From: Acinetobacter kanungonis
GTDB taxonomy: Bacteria > Pseudomonadota > Gammaproteobacteria > Pseudomonadales > Moraxellaceae
Length of the DNA: 64,000 nucleotides
Direction: 5' to 3'
NCBI RefSeq assembly: GCF_009939195.1
Contig: NZ_JAACKC010000003.1
Location: 124,001-188,000, forward strand
Shown: positions 9,479 to 17,504 of the stretch, one piece after another
Position numbering within the stretch: position 1 is the stretch's first letter
How the letters are laid out: every line of letters begins with the position of its first letter
Translations under genes and position numbers: made by a program
The notes under the pieces: model-generated
What the model saw: only the letters and a program-made list of their open reading frames with translations
Told to the model about the DNA's origin: nothing
The model's database searches: none

Positions 9479-9502
9479 GGAAAAGGAGTTTTCTCCTTTT
9501 CC
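9479..9502. terminator. Bidirectional hairpin between adaptor gene and ruvX
   Basis: GGAAAAGGAG and CTCCTTTTCC form a perfect 10-bp stem around TTTT between two convergent genes. The U-run is within the stem rather than after it, so efficiency is uncertain. Confidence 0.6.
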
Positions 9503-9512
9503 TGGTCAGGTT

Positions 9513-9956
9513 TTAAGGCTGTACACCTTCGGGATGGCGATACCAGCTCTCAATCAAGAGTGCGGCAGCCAGACTGTCGGCAGCCAGCTTTTTGCCCCGA
9601 CCTTGGGCTTGATAATGATCCAGCTCATCGCGTGCTTCGCGGGTGGTGAGACGTTCATCGACCATTAAGGTTTCAATATTGGTTTGATGACGCAAGCGAC
9701 GGGCAAACTTGCGGGCACGGGTGGAAAGTTCCGATTCGCTGTCATCCATGTTTAACGGCAAGCCAACCAAAAATAAATTCGGTTGATGTTGTTTGACCAC
9801 TTTCAGCAAATTGTCCCAGTGTGGAATGCCATCTTTCATTGGAAACAAAGGCAGGGGATTGGCACTAGAAATAATCGACTGTCCAACCGCCATGCCCATT
9901 TTCTGTGTGCCAAAGTCAAATGCCATGATTAATTGGGGTTGAGCTAATTCAGGCAT
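9513..9956 (-). CDS. ruvX: Putative Holliday junction resolvase / pre-16S rRNA nuclease (YqgF)
   Basis: 147 residues from ATG 9956; the frame is open upstream to 10013 but that part overlaps yqgE. RNase H-like fold: [17 protein letters not shown] carries the first catalytic Asp, [11 protein letters not shown] and [13 protein letters not shown] the second acidic centre, and [13 protein letters not shown] the last Asp. In E. coli YqgF matures the 5' end of 16S rRNA. The start codon overlaps the yqgE stop (ATGCCTGA), indicating translational coupling; yqgE-ruvX is a widely conserved pair. Confidence 0.95.
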   Translation of the reverse strand: MPELAQPQLIMAFDFGTQKMGMAVGQSIISSANPLPLFPMKDGIPHWDNLLKVVKQHQPNLFLVGLPLNMDDSESELSTRARKFARRLRHQTNIETLMVDERLTTREARDELDHYQAQGRGKKLAADSLAAALLIESWYRHPEGVQP

Positions 9957-10503
9957 GACCAATCTCTGAAGATAACCAGGTACGATCAACGCCCATTTTC
10001 TTATAGGCAGCATCCCAACGTTCGCCGTATGGAAGATTGAAGATCAGATCCATATCCGAATCGCAAATCAGCCAGTCACCGCGGGTGATTTCATCTTCCA
10101 GTTGGTGCTTTGCCCAGCTGGCATAGCCCAGTGCAATTTGGTAGCGTCCGACCCCTTCATTATGCGCAATGGCATCTAGAATATCTTTGGATGTGGTAAT
10201 GCAGACATTTTCACCAACCGCAATCGATGAATGCCACGTCGGTTGCCCTGTATGCAACACAAAGCCTGCTTCAGGGCGCAATGGACCGCCCTGTAGAACA
10301 TCATGGGGATGCACATTATCGGCATCAATTTCTAGATCATTAAGTAATTCTTTTACGGAAATGCCAGAAGGTCGATTGATAATAATGCCTTGCGCACCTT
10401 CATCATCATGACGAGCCAAATAAATGACGGTATGAGCAAAAAACTCATCTTTCATTTCTGGCGGGGCAATCAGGCAACGATGCGTGAGATATTGTTTGGT
10501 CAC
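9949..10503 (-). CDS. yqgE: UPF0301 / YqgE-AlgH family protein
   Basis: 184 residues, normal for the family. The GTG start at 10503 has AAGGAGA with a 9-nt spacer, which decides the start. Family signatures: [20 protein letters not shown] near the N-terminus, [28 protein letters not shown], and [16 protein letters not shown]. AlgH/YqgE proteins have no established biochemical role; AlgH affects alginate regulation in Pseudomonas. It overlaps ruvX by 8 nt downstream. Confidence 0.93.
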   Translation of the reverse strand: MTKQYLTHRCLIAPPEMKDEFFAHTVIYLARHDDEGAQGIIINRPSGISVKELLNDLEIDADNVHPHDVLQGGPLRPEAGFVLHTGQPTWHSSIAVGENVCITTSKDILDAIAHNEGVGRYQIALGYASWAKHQLEDEITRGDWLICDSDMDLIFNLPYGERWDAAYKKMGVDRTWLSSEIGHA

Positions 10504-10614
10504 CTAAGCATTTCTCCTTAAACATTCATGGATGTGATGATCACGGTCTGTATGCTTTCAACTTACAAGACTTTGTCGTATTCACCAATCTTTTTTATCG
10601 CTTTGATATTAAAT

Positions 10615-12276
10615 TTATGCCGTTTGAAACTTTAATTGGCGCAGCTGTTTGGCATGCTGCAGCGTGGTTTCACTAATTTCCACGCCACCGGTCATGCGTG
10701 CCAGTTCTAGAATACGCTGTTGTTCTTCTAGGGAAATAATGGTGCTGCTGGCAGGATCGGTTTGCTGTTTTTTCACCAGTAAATGCTGATCTGATTGTGC
10801 TGCCACTTGTGCCTGATGGGTAATACAGAGAATTTGCACGTGTTGAGCCAAATCTGCCAGTAAACGTCCGACAATTTCCGCAGTACCTCCACTGATCCCT
10901 ACATCAATTTCATCAAAGACCAAAACTTCGGCTTCGGTTTTCTCTGCATTCATGACCTGCATCACCAGAGCAATACGGGACAATTCACCGCCCGAAGCGA
11001 CGCGCGCCAAAGGTTGAGCAGGGATGCCTTTATTGGCTGTAAATAACAGTTGAATAAAGCTGAGACCATCGGCAGAGGCTTGTTCCAGCGGTTCAAACTT
11101 AAATTCGAAATGCGCTTCAGGCAGCGCCAATTGTTTGACTTGTTCGGTTAATTGTTTGGCTAATGGGGTCGCTGCTTCACGTCGAATGTCATCTAAATGC
11201 TGGGCTTTGGCTAAAAAGTCCTGATGTGCCAGTTCAACTTGTTCTGCTAAAGTTTCAGGGTCTTCCAGTGCATGTAATTGTTCTAATTCAGTTTGCCAGC
11301 CTTGGTATTCAGCTTTTAAGGCTTCAGGCTGAGTACGGTATTTGCGTGCAAAACGGTGGAAGGCTTCAAGTTGGGTATTTAATTCTTCCATTCGTTCAGG
11401 GTCATAGCTTTGACGGTCAATAAACTGACGTAAATTTGCGGTTGCATCATCCAGTTCACTTTGCGCATTTAAAATAGATGTATGAATTTCAGCCAACTGT
11501 TCACTGCGTCCCGCATGGGATTCTAGACGACGGATCAGTCCAGACAATTCCTGATTAATATTTTGTTCGGCTTCATCCAGTGCATTTAAGGCATAACTAC
11601 AGTCCTGCATGATGTGTTCATGGTGACTAAGTCGATCAAACTCTTGTTCAATTTCCTTATATTCCAGTTGCACCACGTCTTCTAATTCTTCGAGCTGCAA
11701 TTCAAGCGTTTCAATCCGTTGCTTGCGGGTCGCTTGCGCATCCAGTGCCGCCTGATGCAGACGAATGGTTTGCTGCCAGTTCGCATAAGCATCTTTGACC
11801 TGTTGCACAGGTTGGGTAAAGTTGCTGTAACGGTCTAACCAGTGTTTAGGATAAGGTGGCTCTAAAAGTTGTTGCTGACTATGCTGACTGTAGAGTTGTA
11901 CCAGTAGTCGTCCCAACTCTTTCAGTTCGGACAAGCTACTTGGGCGTCCATTAATCCAGGCTTTGCTACGCCCTGTGGCAAACACCACGCGTCTTAAATG
12001 AATTTCGCCCGAATCATCATCTAACTCATGTTGCGCTAACCAGTTCGCTTCGGGACTCTGCGGCTCATAGCTAAAGACGGCTGTAATATCCGCCTTATCG
12101 GCGCCATAACGCACATAATTGGTATCGGTACGTTCGCCCAAGCAAGCCGAAAGTGCATCTAGGAGTAAGGATTTTCCTGCACCTGTTTCACCAGTGAGAA
12201 CATTAAAACCTTGATCAATATCAATGGCTAAGTGATCAGCTAAGGCAAAATTGATGAGAGTTAAATGTGTCAGCAT
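10615..12276 (-). CDS. recN: DNA repair protein RecN
   Basis: 553 residues from ATG 12276; a TTG at 12288 would add four residues. SMC-like ATPase that holds broken DNA ends during double-strand break repair. Walker A GETGAGKS is near residue 31. A long coiled-coil runs from about 160 to 370. Signature ASGGELSRIALVMQ and Walker B VLVFDEIDVGISG follow, then the switch CITHQAQVAAQ. Divergent from ppnP. A LexA-type operator cannot be expected, since Acinetobacter lacks canonical LexA (established knowledge), and I see none. Confidence 0.97.
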   Translation of the reverse strand: MLTHLTLINFALADHLAIDIDQGFNVLTGETGAGKSLLLDALSACLGERTDTNYVRYGADKADITAVFSYEPQSPEANWLAQHELDDDSGEIHLRRVVFATGRSKAWINGRPSSLSELKELGRLLVQLYSQHSQQQLLEPPYPKHWLDRYSNFTQPVQQVKDAYANWQQTIRLHQAALDAQATRKQRIETLELQLEELEDVVQLEYKEIEQEFDRLSHHEHIMQDCSYALNALDEAEQNINQELSGLIRRLESHAGRSEQLAEIHTSILNAQSELDDATANLRQFIDRQSYDPERMEELNTQLEAFHRFARKYRTQPEALKAEYQGWQTELEQLHALEDPETLAEQVELAHQDFLAKAQHLDDIRREAATPLAKQLTEQVKQLALPEAHFEFKFEPLEQASADGLSFIQLLFTANKGIPAQPLARVASGGELSRIALVMQVMNAEKTEAEVLVFDEIDVGISGGTAEIVGRLLADLAQHVQILCITHQAQVAAQSDQHLLVKKQQTDPASSTIISLEEQQRILELARMTGGVEISETTLQHAKQLRQLKFQTA

Positions 12277-12607
12277 AAACGCGTCCAAGCTGCGAAAAGT
12301 TTGGTTTCTGTAAGATAGTCAAGTTTTTTAATTATCACAAGATACAAGCTGGGCTGTCACTGTGTTGGATTCTATATTAGCGTAAATTTTTCAATTGCAT
12401 AGTAAAGATTTAAGACTAAAGCAATTTGAGTCTGAGACCTCAATCAGATACACTTTTTCTGTTAAAACATGGGGGCTGTAAAAGTGTGACTCTAGGTTTT
12501 CTAGGAAAAATGCTATTTACAGAGAAACATCGATTGATTAGTTGTAATTGCCTATTTAAACTACATCAATCATTAAGATATTTATGCGCATCATCTGGAG
12601 AATACGC
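12277..12607. other. Intergenic region between recN and ppnP
   Basis: 331 bp of AT-rich DNA that must hold the promoters of two divergent genes. I find no strong consensus promoter pair and no gene. A CTAGGTTTTCTAGG direct repeat is near 12490-12508. Short frames reading into ppnP are out of register. Confidence 0.4.
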
Positions 12608-12931
12608 ATGTCAGCTCAGTTTGATCATGTATCAGTTATCAAAAAATCGAACGTTTACTTTGGCGGTTTGTGTATCAGCCATACGGTTCAATTTGAAGAT
12701 GGAACCAAAAAAACCCTAGGCGTAATTCTTCCAACTGAACAAGCCTTAACGTTTGAAACGCATGTGCCTGAGCGTATGGAAATTATTTCTGGTGAATGTC
12801 GTGTCAAAATCGCGGATAGCGAAGAAAGCGAATTGTTCCGTGCAGGACAATCTTTTTATGTCCCAGGCAATAGCCGTTTTAAAATTGAAACAGATGAAGT
12901 TTTGGACTACGTTTGCCATTTAGAAGGCTAA
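12608..12931 (+). CDS. ppnP: Pyrimidine/purine nucleoside phosphorylase (YaiE/DUF1255)
   Basis: 107 residues from ATG 12608, set by GGAG eight nt upstream; the frame is open to 12584. Small single-domain cupin: [50 protein letters not shown] and [17 protein letters not shown]. PpnP catalyses phosphorolysis of purine and pyrimidine nucleosides to base plus ribose-1-phosphate. Probably monocistronic, ending at the hairpin at 12991. Confidence 0.92.
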   Translation: MSAQFDHVSVIKKSNVYFGGLCISHTVQFEDGTKKTLGVILPTEQALTFETHVPERMEIISGECRVKIADSEESELFRAGQSFYVPGNSRFKIETDEVLDYVCHLEG

Positions 12932-12990
12932 GTCTAGGACGGATAAGCAAAGCTATTTTAACTAAAATCAGTTAAACTATGGCTTATGTC

Positions 12991-13032
12991 AAAATCCTGT
13001 AAAGGCAACTTTGCAGGATTTTCTTTTTTTTT
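12991..13032 (+). terminator. Strong terminator between ppnP and rlmB (possible attenuator)
   Basis: AAAATCCTG pairs with CAGGATTTT, and an inner AAAG/CTTT stem closes on GCAA; a nearly pure T-run (13021-13032) follows. It is 60 nt after ppnP and its T-run ends about 38 nt before the rlmB ATG, which leaves little room for a separate rlmB promoter. Confidence 0.85.
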
Positions 13033-13069
13033 CATTTCTCCCTGTCATTCTGCTTGCTCGAGGTTGTTC

Positions 13070-13822
13070 ATGGCAAAACCTGAATATTATTATGGCGTTC
13101 ATTCGGTAGAGTCTCTGTTAGAATTGGAGCCTGAACGTGTTCTGACTTTGTTCACCTTAAAGGGGCGTGACGATCAACGTTTAAAACGTGTACTTGAGTT
13201 GGCCGAACCTTTTGGGATTAGCGTACAACAAACTGGTCGCGATCGATTGGAAAAAATGGCGGGTTTACCATTCCATCAGGGGGTCGTGGCTGCAGTCCGT
13301 CCTAATCCAGTTTTAAATGAAAAAGATTTAGAAGAATTATTAAAGCAATCGCCGAATTGTTTATTGCTAGGTTTAGACCAAGTCACAGATCCGCATAATC
13401 TAGGCGCATGTATTCGTACCGCAGCAGCCATGGGTGTTGAAGCCGTGATTGTGCCGCGTGATCGTTCAGCAAGCTTAACCCCGACCGCACGTAAAGTAGC
13501 AGCAGGCGGTGCCGAGAAGGTCAAATTTATTCAGGTCACCAATTTGGCACGCACTTTGGGGCAGATTAAAGAGCAATTTAATGTCCGTGTGGTCGGAACC
13601 ATGCTGGATGAAAAGGCATTACCGCTACAAAAATTTGATTTTACAGGTACGGCTGTGTGTGTGGTAATGGGCGCTGAAGATACGGGTTTACGTCCTGTGA
13701 CCCAGTCACAATGTGATCAGACGGTTTATATTCCAATGGCGGGTAACCTGCAAAGCTTGAATGTCAGTGTTGCAACAGGCATGGCACTGTATGAAGCTTG
13801 TCGCCAACGCCAAAGTGTTTGA
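13070..13822 (+). CDS. rlmB: 23S rRNA (guanosine-2251-2'-O)-methyltransferase
   Basis: 250 residues from ATG 13070 with GAGG seven nt upstream; the longer frame from 12986 runs through the terminator and is rejected. SpoU (SPOUT) methyltransferase with an N-terminal substrate-binding domain (YYYGVHSVESLLE, HQGVVAAV). The trefoil-knot motifs are LGLDQVTDPHNLGACIRTA, CVVMGAEDTGLRP and IPMAGNLQSLNVSVATGMALYE. It methylates G2251 in the P-loop of 23S rRNA. Confidence 0.95.
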   Translation: MAKPEYYYGVHSVESLLELEPERVLTLFTLKGRDDQRLKRVLELAEPFGISVQQTGRDRLEKMAGLPFHQGVVAAVRPNPVLNEKDLEELLKQSPNCLLLGLDQVTDPHNLGACIRTAAAMGVEAVIVPRDRSASLTPTARKVAAGGAEKVKFIQVTNLARTLGQIKEQFNVRVVGTMLDEKALPLQKFDFTGTAVCVVMGAEDTGLRPVTQSQCDQTVYIPMAGNLQSLNVSVATGMALYEACRQRQSV

Positions 13823-13855
13823 TTCACCGTTATTCTCTAAAATATTGTTTAAATC

Positions 13856-14773
13856 ATGATTTCACACCGCTCCCAAGGTTATTTATTTGTTGCTATAACA
13901 ATGTGCATTTGGGGTGGTTTCACTTTAACCTCCCGTTTAAGTGCGCAATGGCATATCAGTGCATGGGATATTACCGCATTACGTTTTGCACTGGCATTTT
14001 GCATTCTAATGCCGATTTTAATTTATAAGAAAGACACGGCATTCTTGTGGCATAAGCAACCTGTGATTTTAGCGCTTATTGGTGGTGTGGCGTATTGCCT
14101 GACCTCCTATAGCGCTTTTCATTACGTGCCAGCGGCACATGCCGCAATTTTTCTAAATGGTTGCTTACCTTTATGTACAGCGATTGCTGCTTATCTTCTG
14201 TTTCAGCAACCTTTTGATCGGCATACATGGTTAAGTCTGTCAATTATGTTGACCGCAATTGGCTCAATGGCCTATCTGATGTATCAGGAAACAGGGGTTG
14301 CCTTTGGTTTCGGAGATTTGCTGTTTTTACTCAGTGCCATGTGGTGGGGGATTTTTACGGTACTATTACGGCAGTGGAAACTCTCCGCTTGGCATTCTAT
14401 GGCGAGTGTGGCGATTTGGTCTGCAATCATCTATTTGCCGATTTATGTATTATTCTTACCGAAACATCTTGATCAGCCAGAGCCAATGCATTTGGTGCTG
14501 CAAACACTCTTCCATGGCATCTTTGTGGTGATTGTTGCAACCCTGACTTATGTGGAAGCCATTAAACGTTTAGGGGCCTTTAAGGCTGGCAGTATTGTCA
14601 CTTTAGCGCCCTTTATTGCTGCGATTCTGGCAGTTCCATTACTCAATGAGCCTCTCAGCATCGCAATTATGTGTGGTTTATTCGGTATGGCTATTGGTGC
14701 TTTACAGCCATGGCGCTGGTTACGGAAAGATTCATTACAGGAACGACTCGATCAACAAAAGAAGTCGTCCTAA
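13856..14773 (+). CDS. DMT superfamily (EamA) transporter
   Basis: 305 residues with ten predicted membrane helices in two EamA repeats (about 1-140 and 150-290). The start GYLFVAITMCIWGGFTLTSR and WDITALRFALAF match the first repeat; LLFLLSAMWWGIFTVLLRQW and VTLAPFIAAILAVPLLNEPLS the second. Probably exports amino acids or other metabolites; substrate unknown. Its 3' end overlaps coaE by four bases on the opposite strand, and both ends lie in a shared hairpin. Confidence 0.88.
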   Translation: MISHRSQGYLFVAITMCIWGGFTLTSRLSAQWHISAWDITALRFALAFCILMPILIYKKDTAFLWHKQPVILALIGGVAYCLTSYSAFHYVPAAHAAIFLNGCLPLCTAIAAYLLFQQPFDRHTWLSLSIMLTAIGSMAYLMYQETGVAFGFGDLLFLLSAMWWGIFTVLLRQWKLSAWHSMASVAIWSAIIYLPIYVLFLPKHLDQPEPMHLVLQTLFHGIFVVIVATLTYVEAIKRLGAFKAGSIVTLAPFIAAILAVPLLNEPLSIAIMCGLFGMAIGALQPWRWLRKDSLQERLDQQKKSS

Positions 14774-14790
14774 ATTGACTTCTTTTGTTG
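14753..14790. terminator. Bidirectional terminator inside two convergent gene ends
   Basis: CAACAAAAGAAGTC and GACTTCTTTTGTTG are perfect 14-bp arms around a 10-nt loop. Both stop codons (DMT at 14771-14773, coaE at 14770-14772) lie in the loop, so each arm is coding sequence for one of the two proteins. Each strand ends in a T-rich arm. Confidence 0.8.
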
Positions 14791-15387
14791 TGCCAAGCTG
14801 AGATATTGTTGATGTAATGGTTCCAGGTGGGCATAAAGATGCTTGAGATGACCGTCATTCAGCACAATATCGTGCGCCAGTTGCTGTTTTTGCGTTCTCG
14901 GCATTTGTGCTTGAATGATCTGTTGAATTTGTTTAATGCTTTGCCGATCACGTTGACTGGCACGTTCAATCTGTAGATCTTCTGAGGCATCAATCAGCAA
15001 CACGCGATCAGTGAGTTCATGTTGATTGGTTTCCAGTAACAGGGGAGAGACCAAAATCACATAAGGGCTAGTGGCAGCTTGTAGCTGCTGAATAATAGAC
15101 TGGCGAATGGCAGGGTGGGTGATGCCTTCTAAAACTTTTCGTGCATCAGCATGCTGAAAGATATGTTCGCGTAAGGCTTTACGATTCAGTGCTCCTGTTT
15201 TATCGAGCACCCAGTCTCCAAAAGCAGTTTGAATCGCATGCAGGGCGGGTTGATCAGGTTCAACCACTTCTCGTGCCACCACATCGGCATCGATCACTTG
15301 AATGCCTTGGCTTTCAAACCAGTGGCTGGCAGCGGATTTCCCGCTGCCAATTCCGCCTGTTAGGCCTAGAATGAATGGAGTTAGCAT
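14770..15387 (-). CDS. coaE: Dephospho-CoA kinase
   Basis: 205 residues. It phosphorylates the 3' hydroxyl of dephospho-CoA, the last step of CoA synthesis. P-loop GLTGGIGSGKSAAS at the N-terminus; VIDADVVAREVVEP is the conserved acceptor motif, HPAIRQSI and VLVSPLLLETN follow. The ATG lies two bases after the pilD stop, so coaE is the last gene of a pilB-pilC-pilD-coaE operon, the same order as in Pseudomonas. The C-terminus overlaps the convergent DMT gene by four bases. Confidence 0.95.
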   Translation of the reverse strand: MLTPFILGLTGGIGSGKSAASHWFESQGIQVIDADVVAREVVEPDQPALHAIQTAFGDWVLDKTGALNRKALREHIFQHADARKVLEGITHPAIRQSIIQQLQAATSPYVILVSPLLLETNQHELTDRVLLIDASEDLQIERASQRDRQSIKQIQQIIQAQMPRTQKQQLAHDIVLNDGHLKHLYAHLEPLHQQYLSLAQQKKSI

Positions 15388-15389
15388 CG

Positions 15390-16250
15390 CTATTGTCCCA
15401 GATAAACTTTCATGATTTGCTCACCCCATAAAAAGGCAATCCAGCCTGCAATCGCAATATAGGGACCAAATGCAAAAGGTTGGTTTTCCTTACGGACTTT
15501 GAGAAGAATGATCCCGATAATAGCACCGACCAATGAAGACAATAGCACAATCAAGGGTAGCATTAAGGGTCCCATCCACGCGCCTAGAGCGGCCAGTAAT
15601 TTAAAGTCACCATAGCCCATGCCTTCTTTACCTGTAATGATTTTAAACAGGTAATACACAATCCAAAGGCAAAGAAAACCAATGATGTAGCCCCAGATGG
15701 CAATGCTTGGAGAGGTATAAATAGAATAACTGTTGATCCCTAGTCCTAATGCTGCCAATGGAAGGGTGTAGCGATCTGGTAAAAGCTGGGTATCAAAGTC
15801 GATAAAAGTCAGTGCAATCAACGTGTAGGTTAGGATTAAACCAAACAGCATCTGAAGGGTTGGACCATAAATTGCTACAACTGTTAAGGCACAAATTGCT
15901 GTGAGTAACTCCACAAGAGGATAACGGATACTAATCGGATTGCTGCAGGTCCCGCATTTACCGCGTAGTACTAACCAGCTAATCACGGGGATATTCTGAT
16001 ACCAGCGGATTGGAGTTTTACATTTTGGGCATGTCGAAGCTGGTTGGCTCAGGCTGAGCTTTTCATTATCAATAATCGCTTGTTCTGGATGTAGCAATAA
16101 TTGGCAATCTTGACGCCATTCATGTTCCATCATTTTAGGCGTGCGGTAAATCACCACATTCAGAAAGCTGCCAATACATAAACTAATAATCCCAACCACA
16201 ACATAAAGTGCAGTTGGGTTTTGAACCAAATAATTGATTAAGTCGTACAT
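15390..16250 (-). CDS. pilD: Prepilin peptidase / N-methyltransferase
   Basis: 286 residues, an inner-membrane aspartyl protease that cleaves type IV prepilins and type II pseudopilins and methylates the new N-terminal residue. The cytoplasmic loop has two CxxC pairs (CPKCKTPIRWYQNIPVISW and CGTC), the zinc site of the methylase half. Catalytic aspartates: FIDFDTQLLPD and GYGDFKLLAALGAW (GxGD motif). About eight membrane helices. The ATG overlaps the pilC stop by one base. Confidence 0.96.
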   Translation of the reverse strand: MYDLINYLVQNPTALYVVVGIISLCIGSFLNVVIYRTPKMMEHEWRQDCQLLLHPEQAIIDNEKLSLSQPASTCPKCKTPIRWYQNIPVISWLVLRGKCGTCSNPISIRYPLVELLTAICALTVVAIYGPTLQMLFGLILTYTLIALTFIDFDTQLLPDRYTLPLAALGLGINSYSIYTSPSIAIWGYIIGFLCLWIVYYLFKIITGKEGMGYGDFKLLAALGAWMGPLMLPLIVLLSSLVGAIIGIILLKVRKENQPFAFGPYIAIAGWIAFLWGEQIMKVYLGQ

Positions 16251-17476
16251 TAAACCACAGAACCCATTTGGAAGATTGGTAAGTACATGGCAATCACGAG
16301 ACCACCAACGAGTACCCCGAGTACTGCCATAATCAATGGCTCCATCATCGATGTTAAGCCATCAACTGCATTATCCACTTCATTTTCATAATGAGTCGCA
16401 ACTTTGTCTAGCATGGCATCTAGCGCGCCTGACTCTTCACCAATCGCGACCATTTGAACTGCCATAGATGGAAATTTGTCGGTGACGCGCATCGAGAATT
16501 GAAGTTGTTGACCTGTGGCGACATCTTCTCGAATCTTCATTACAGCTTGTTCATAGACCACATTGTTGGTTGCTCCTGCCGTCGATTCTAAGGCATCAAT
16601 CAATGGAACACCTGCTGCAAACGTGGTCGCTAAGGTACGACTGTAGCGGGCGATAATGGCCTTATAGACGAGATCACCAAAAATTGGAGCTTTTAATGCG
16701 GTCTTATCTAAGAAGTCGCGAAATTTTTTACTACGCTTCTTTGCTTCAAGAAAAGCAGCAATTACAATACCAATCGCAATAATCAGAATGAACCAGTATT
16801 TTTGCATCCATTCCGACATATTCACCACCATTTTGGTAAATGCAGGAAGGTCAGCACCAAAAGAGGTAAATATTTCTTGGAATACAGGTACCACTTTCAC
16901 CATCAAAATAATCGTCACAATCACTGCAACGACGATGACCGTGGCTGGATATTTCATGGCTTTTTTGATTTTTTGTTTCAAGAGTTCGCTTTTTTCTTTA
17001 TAAATGGCGACGCGATCGAGCATGGTTTCCAGTGCGCCAGATTGTTCACCAGATTCGACTAAGGAGCAAAATAGGTTATCAAAATACTGAGGATATTTAC
17101 GTAAGGCGCCTGCAAAGGTATTACCACCCTCAACCTCGCCTTTAATGCCTAAAACGACTTCACGCATGGCGGGGTTTTCTAGACCTTCAGCCACAATTTC
17201 AAAGCTTTGTACTAAGGGTACACCTGCTTTCATCATGGTTGCCAATTGTCGAGTAAAAATGGTGATATCTAGCGTGCTGACTTTCTTTTTAAGCAAGCCT
17301 TCTAGAATATTCTTCCGTTTTTCCCGAATGGTTTTAATGGTCACACCCTGCTTGCGTAATGTGACTTTTGCTAAAGCCATATTTCGTGCAGGTAAGTCCC
17401 CTTTAATTTTTAGCCCTTTGCGGTCAACTCCTTCATAACTGAAGGTTGGCATCATCTGTGCTTTTTTGACAGCCAT
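16250..17476 (-). CDS. pilC: Type IV pilus assembly inner-membrane platform protein
   Basis: 408 residues, two GspF/T2SSF repeats (about 70-195 and 275-400) with three membrane helices. TIFTRQLATMMKAGVPLVQSF and YSRTLATTFAAGVPLIDALE mark the repeats; GEESGALDAMLDKVATHYENEV is the conserved end of the second. It anchors the PilB motor to the pilus base. SD AAGGAT upstream of the ATG. Middle gene of pilB-pilC-pilD. Confidence 0.96.
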   Translation of the reverse strand: MAVKKAQMMPTFSYEGVDRKGLKIKGDLPARNMALAKVTLRKQGVTIKTIREKRKNILEGLLKKKVSTLDITIFTRQLATMMKAGVPLVQSFEIVAEGLENPAMREVVLGIKGEVEGGNTFAGALRKYPQYFDNLFCSLVESGEQSGALETMLDRVAIYKEKSELLKQKIKKAMKYPATVIVVAVIVTIILMVKVVPVFQEIFTSFGADLPAFTKMVVNMSEWMQKYWFILIIAIGIVIAAFLEAKKRSKKFRDFLDKTALKAPIFGDLVYKAIIARYSRTLATTFAAGVPLIDALESTAGATNNVVYEQAVMKIREDVATGQQLQFSMRVTDKFPSMAVQMVAIGEESGALDAMLDKVATHYENEVDNAVDGLTSMMEPLIMAVLGVLVGGLVIAMYLPIFQMGSVV

Positions 17477-17504
17477 GCATTTATCCTTATTTTAAATACT
17501 CACT

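Noticed and set aside
12986..13069. 28-residue extension of RlmB
   Set aside because: The extension encodes the terminator stem and T-run (poly-Phe) and lacks similarity to RlmB; ATG 13070 has an SD.
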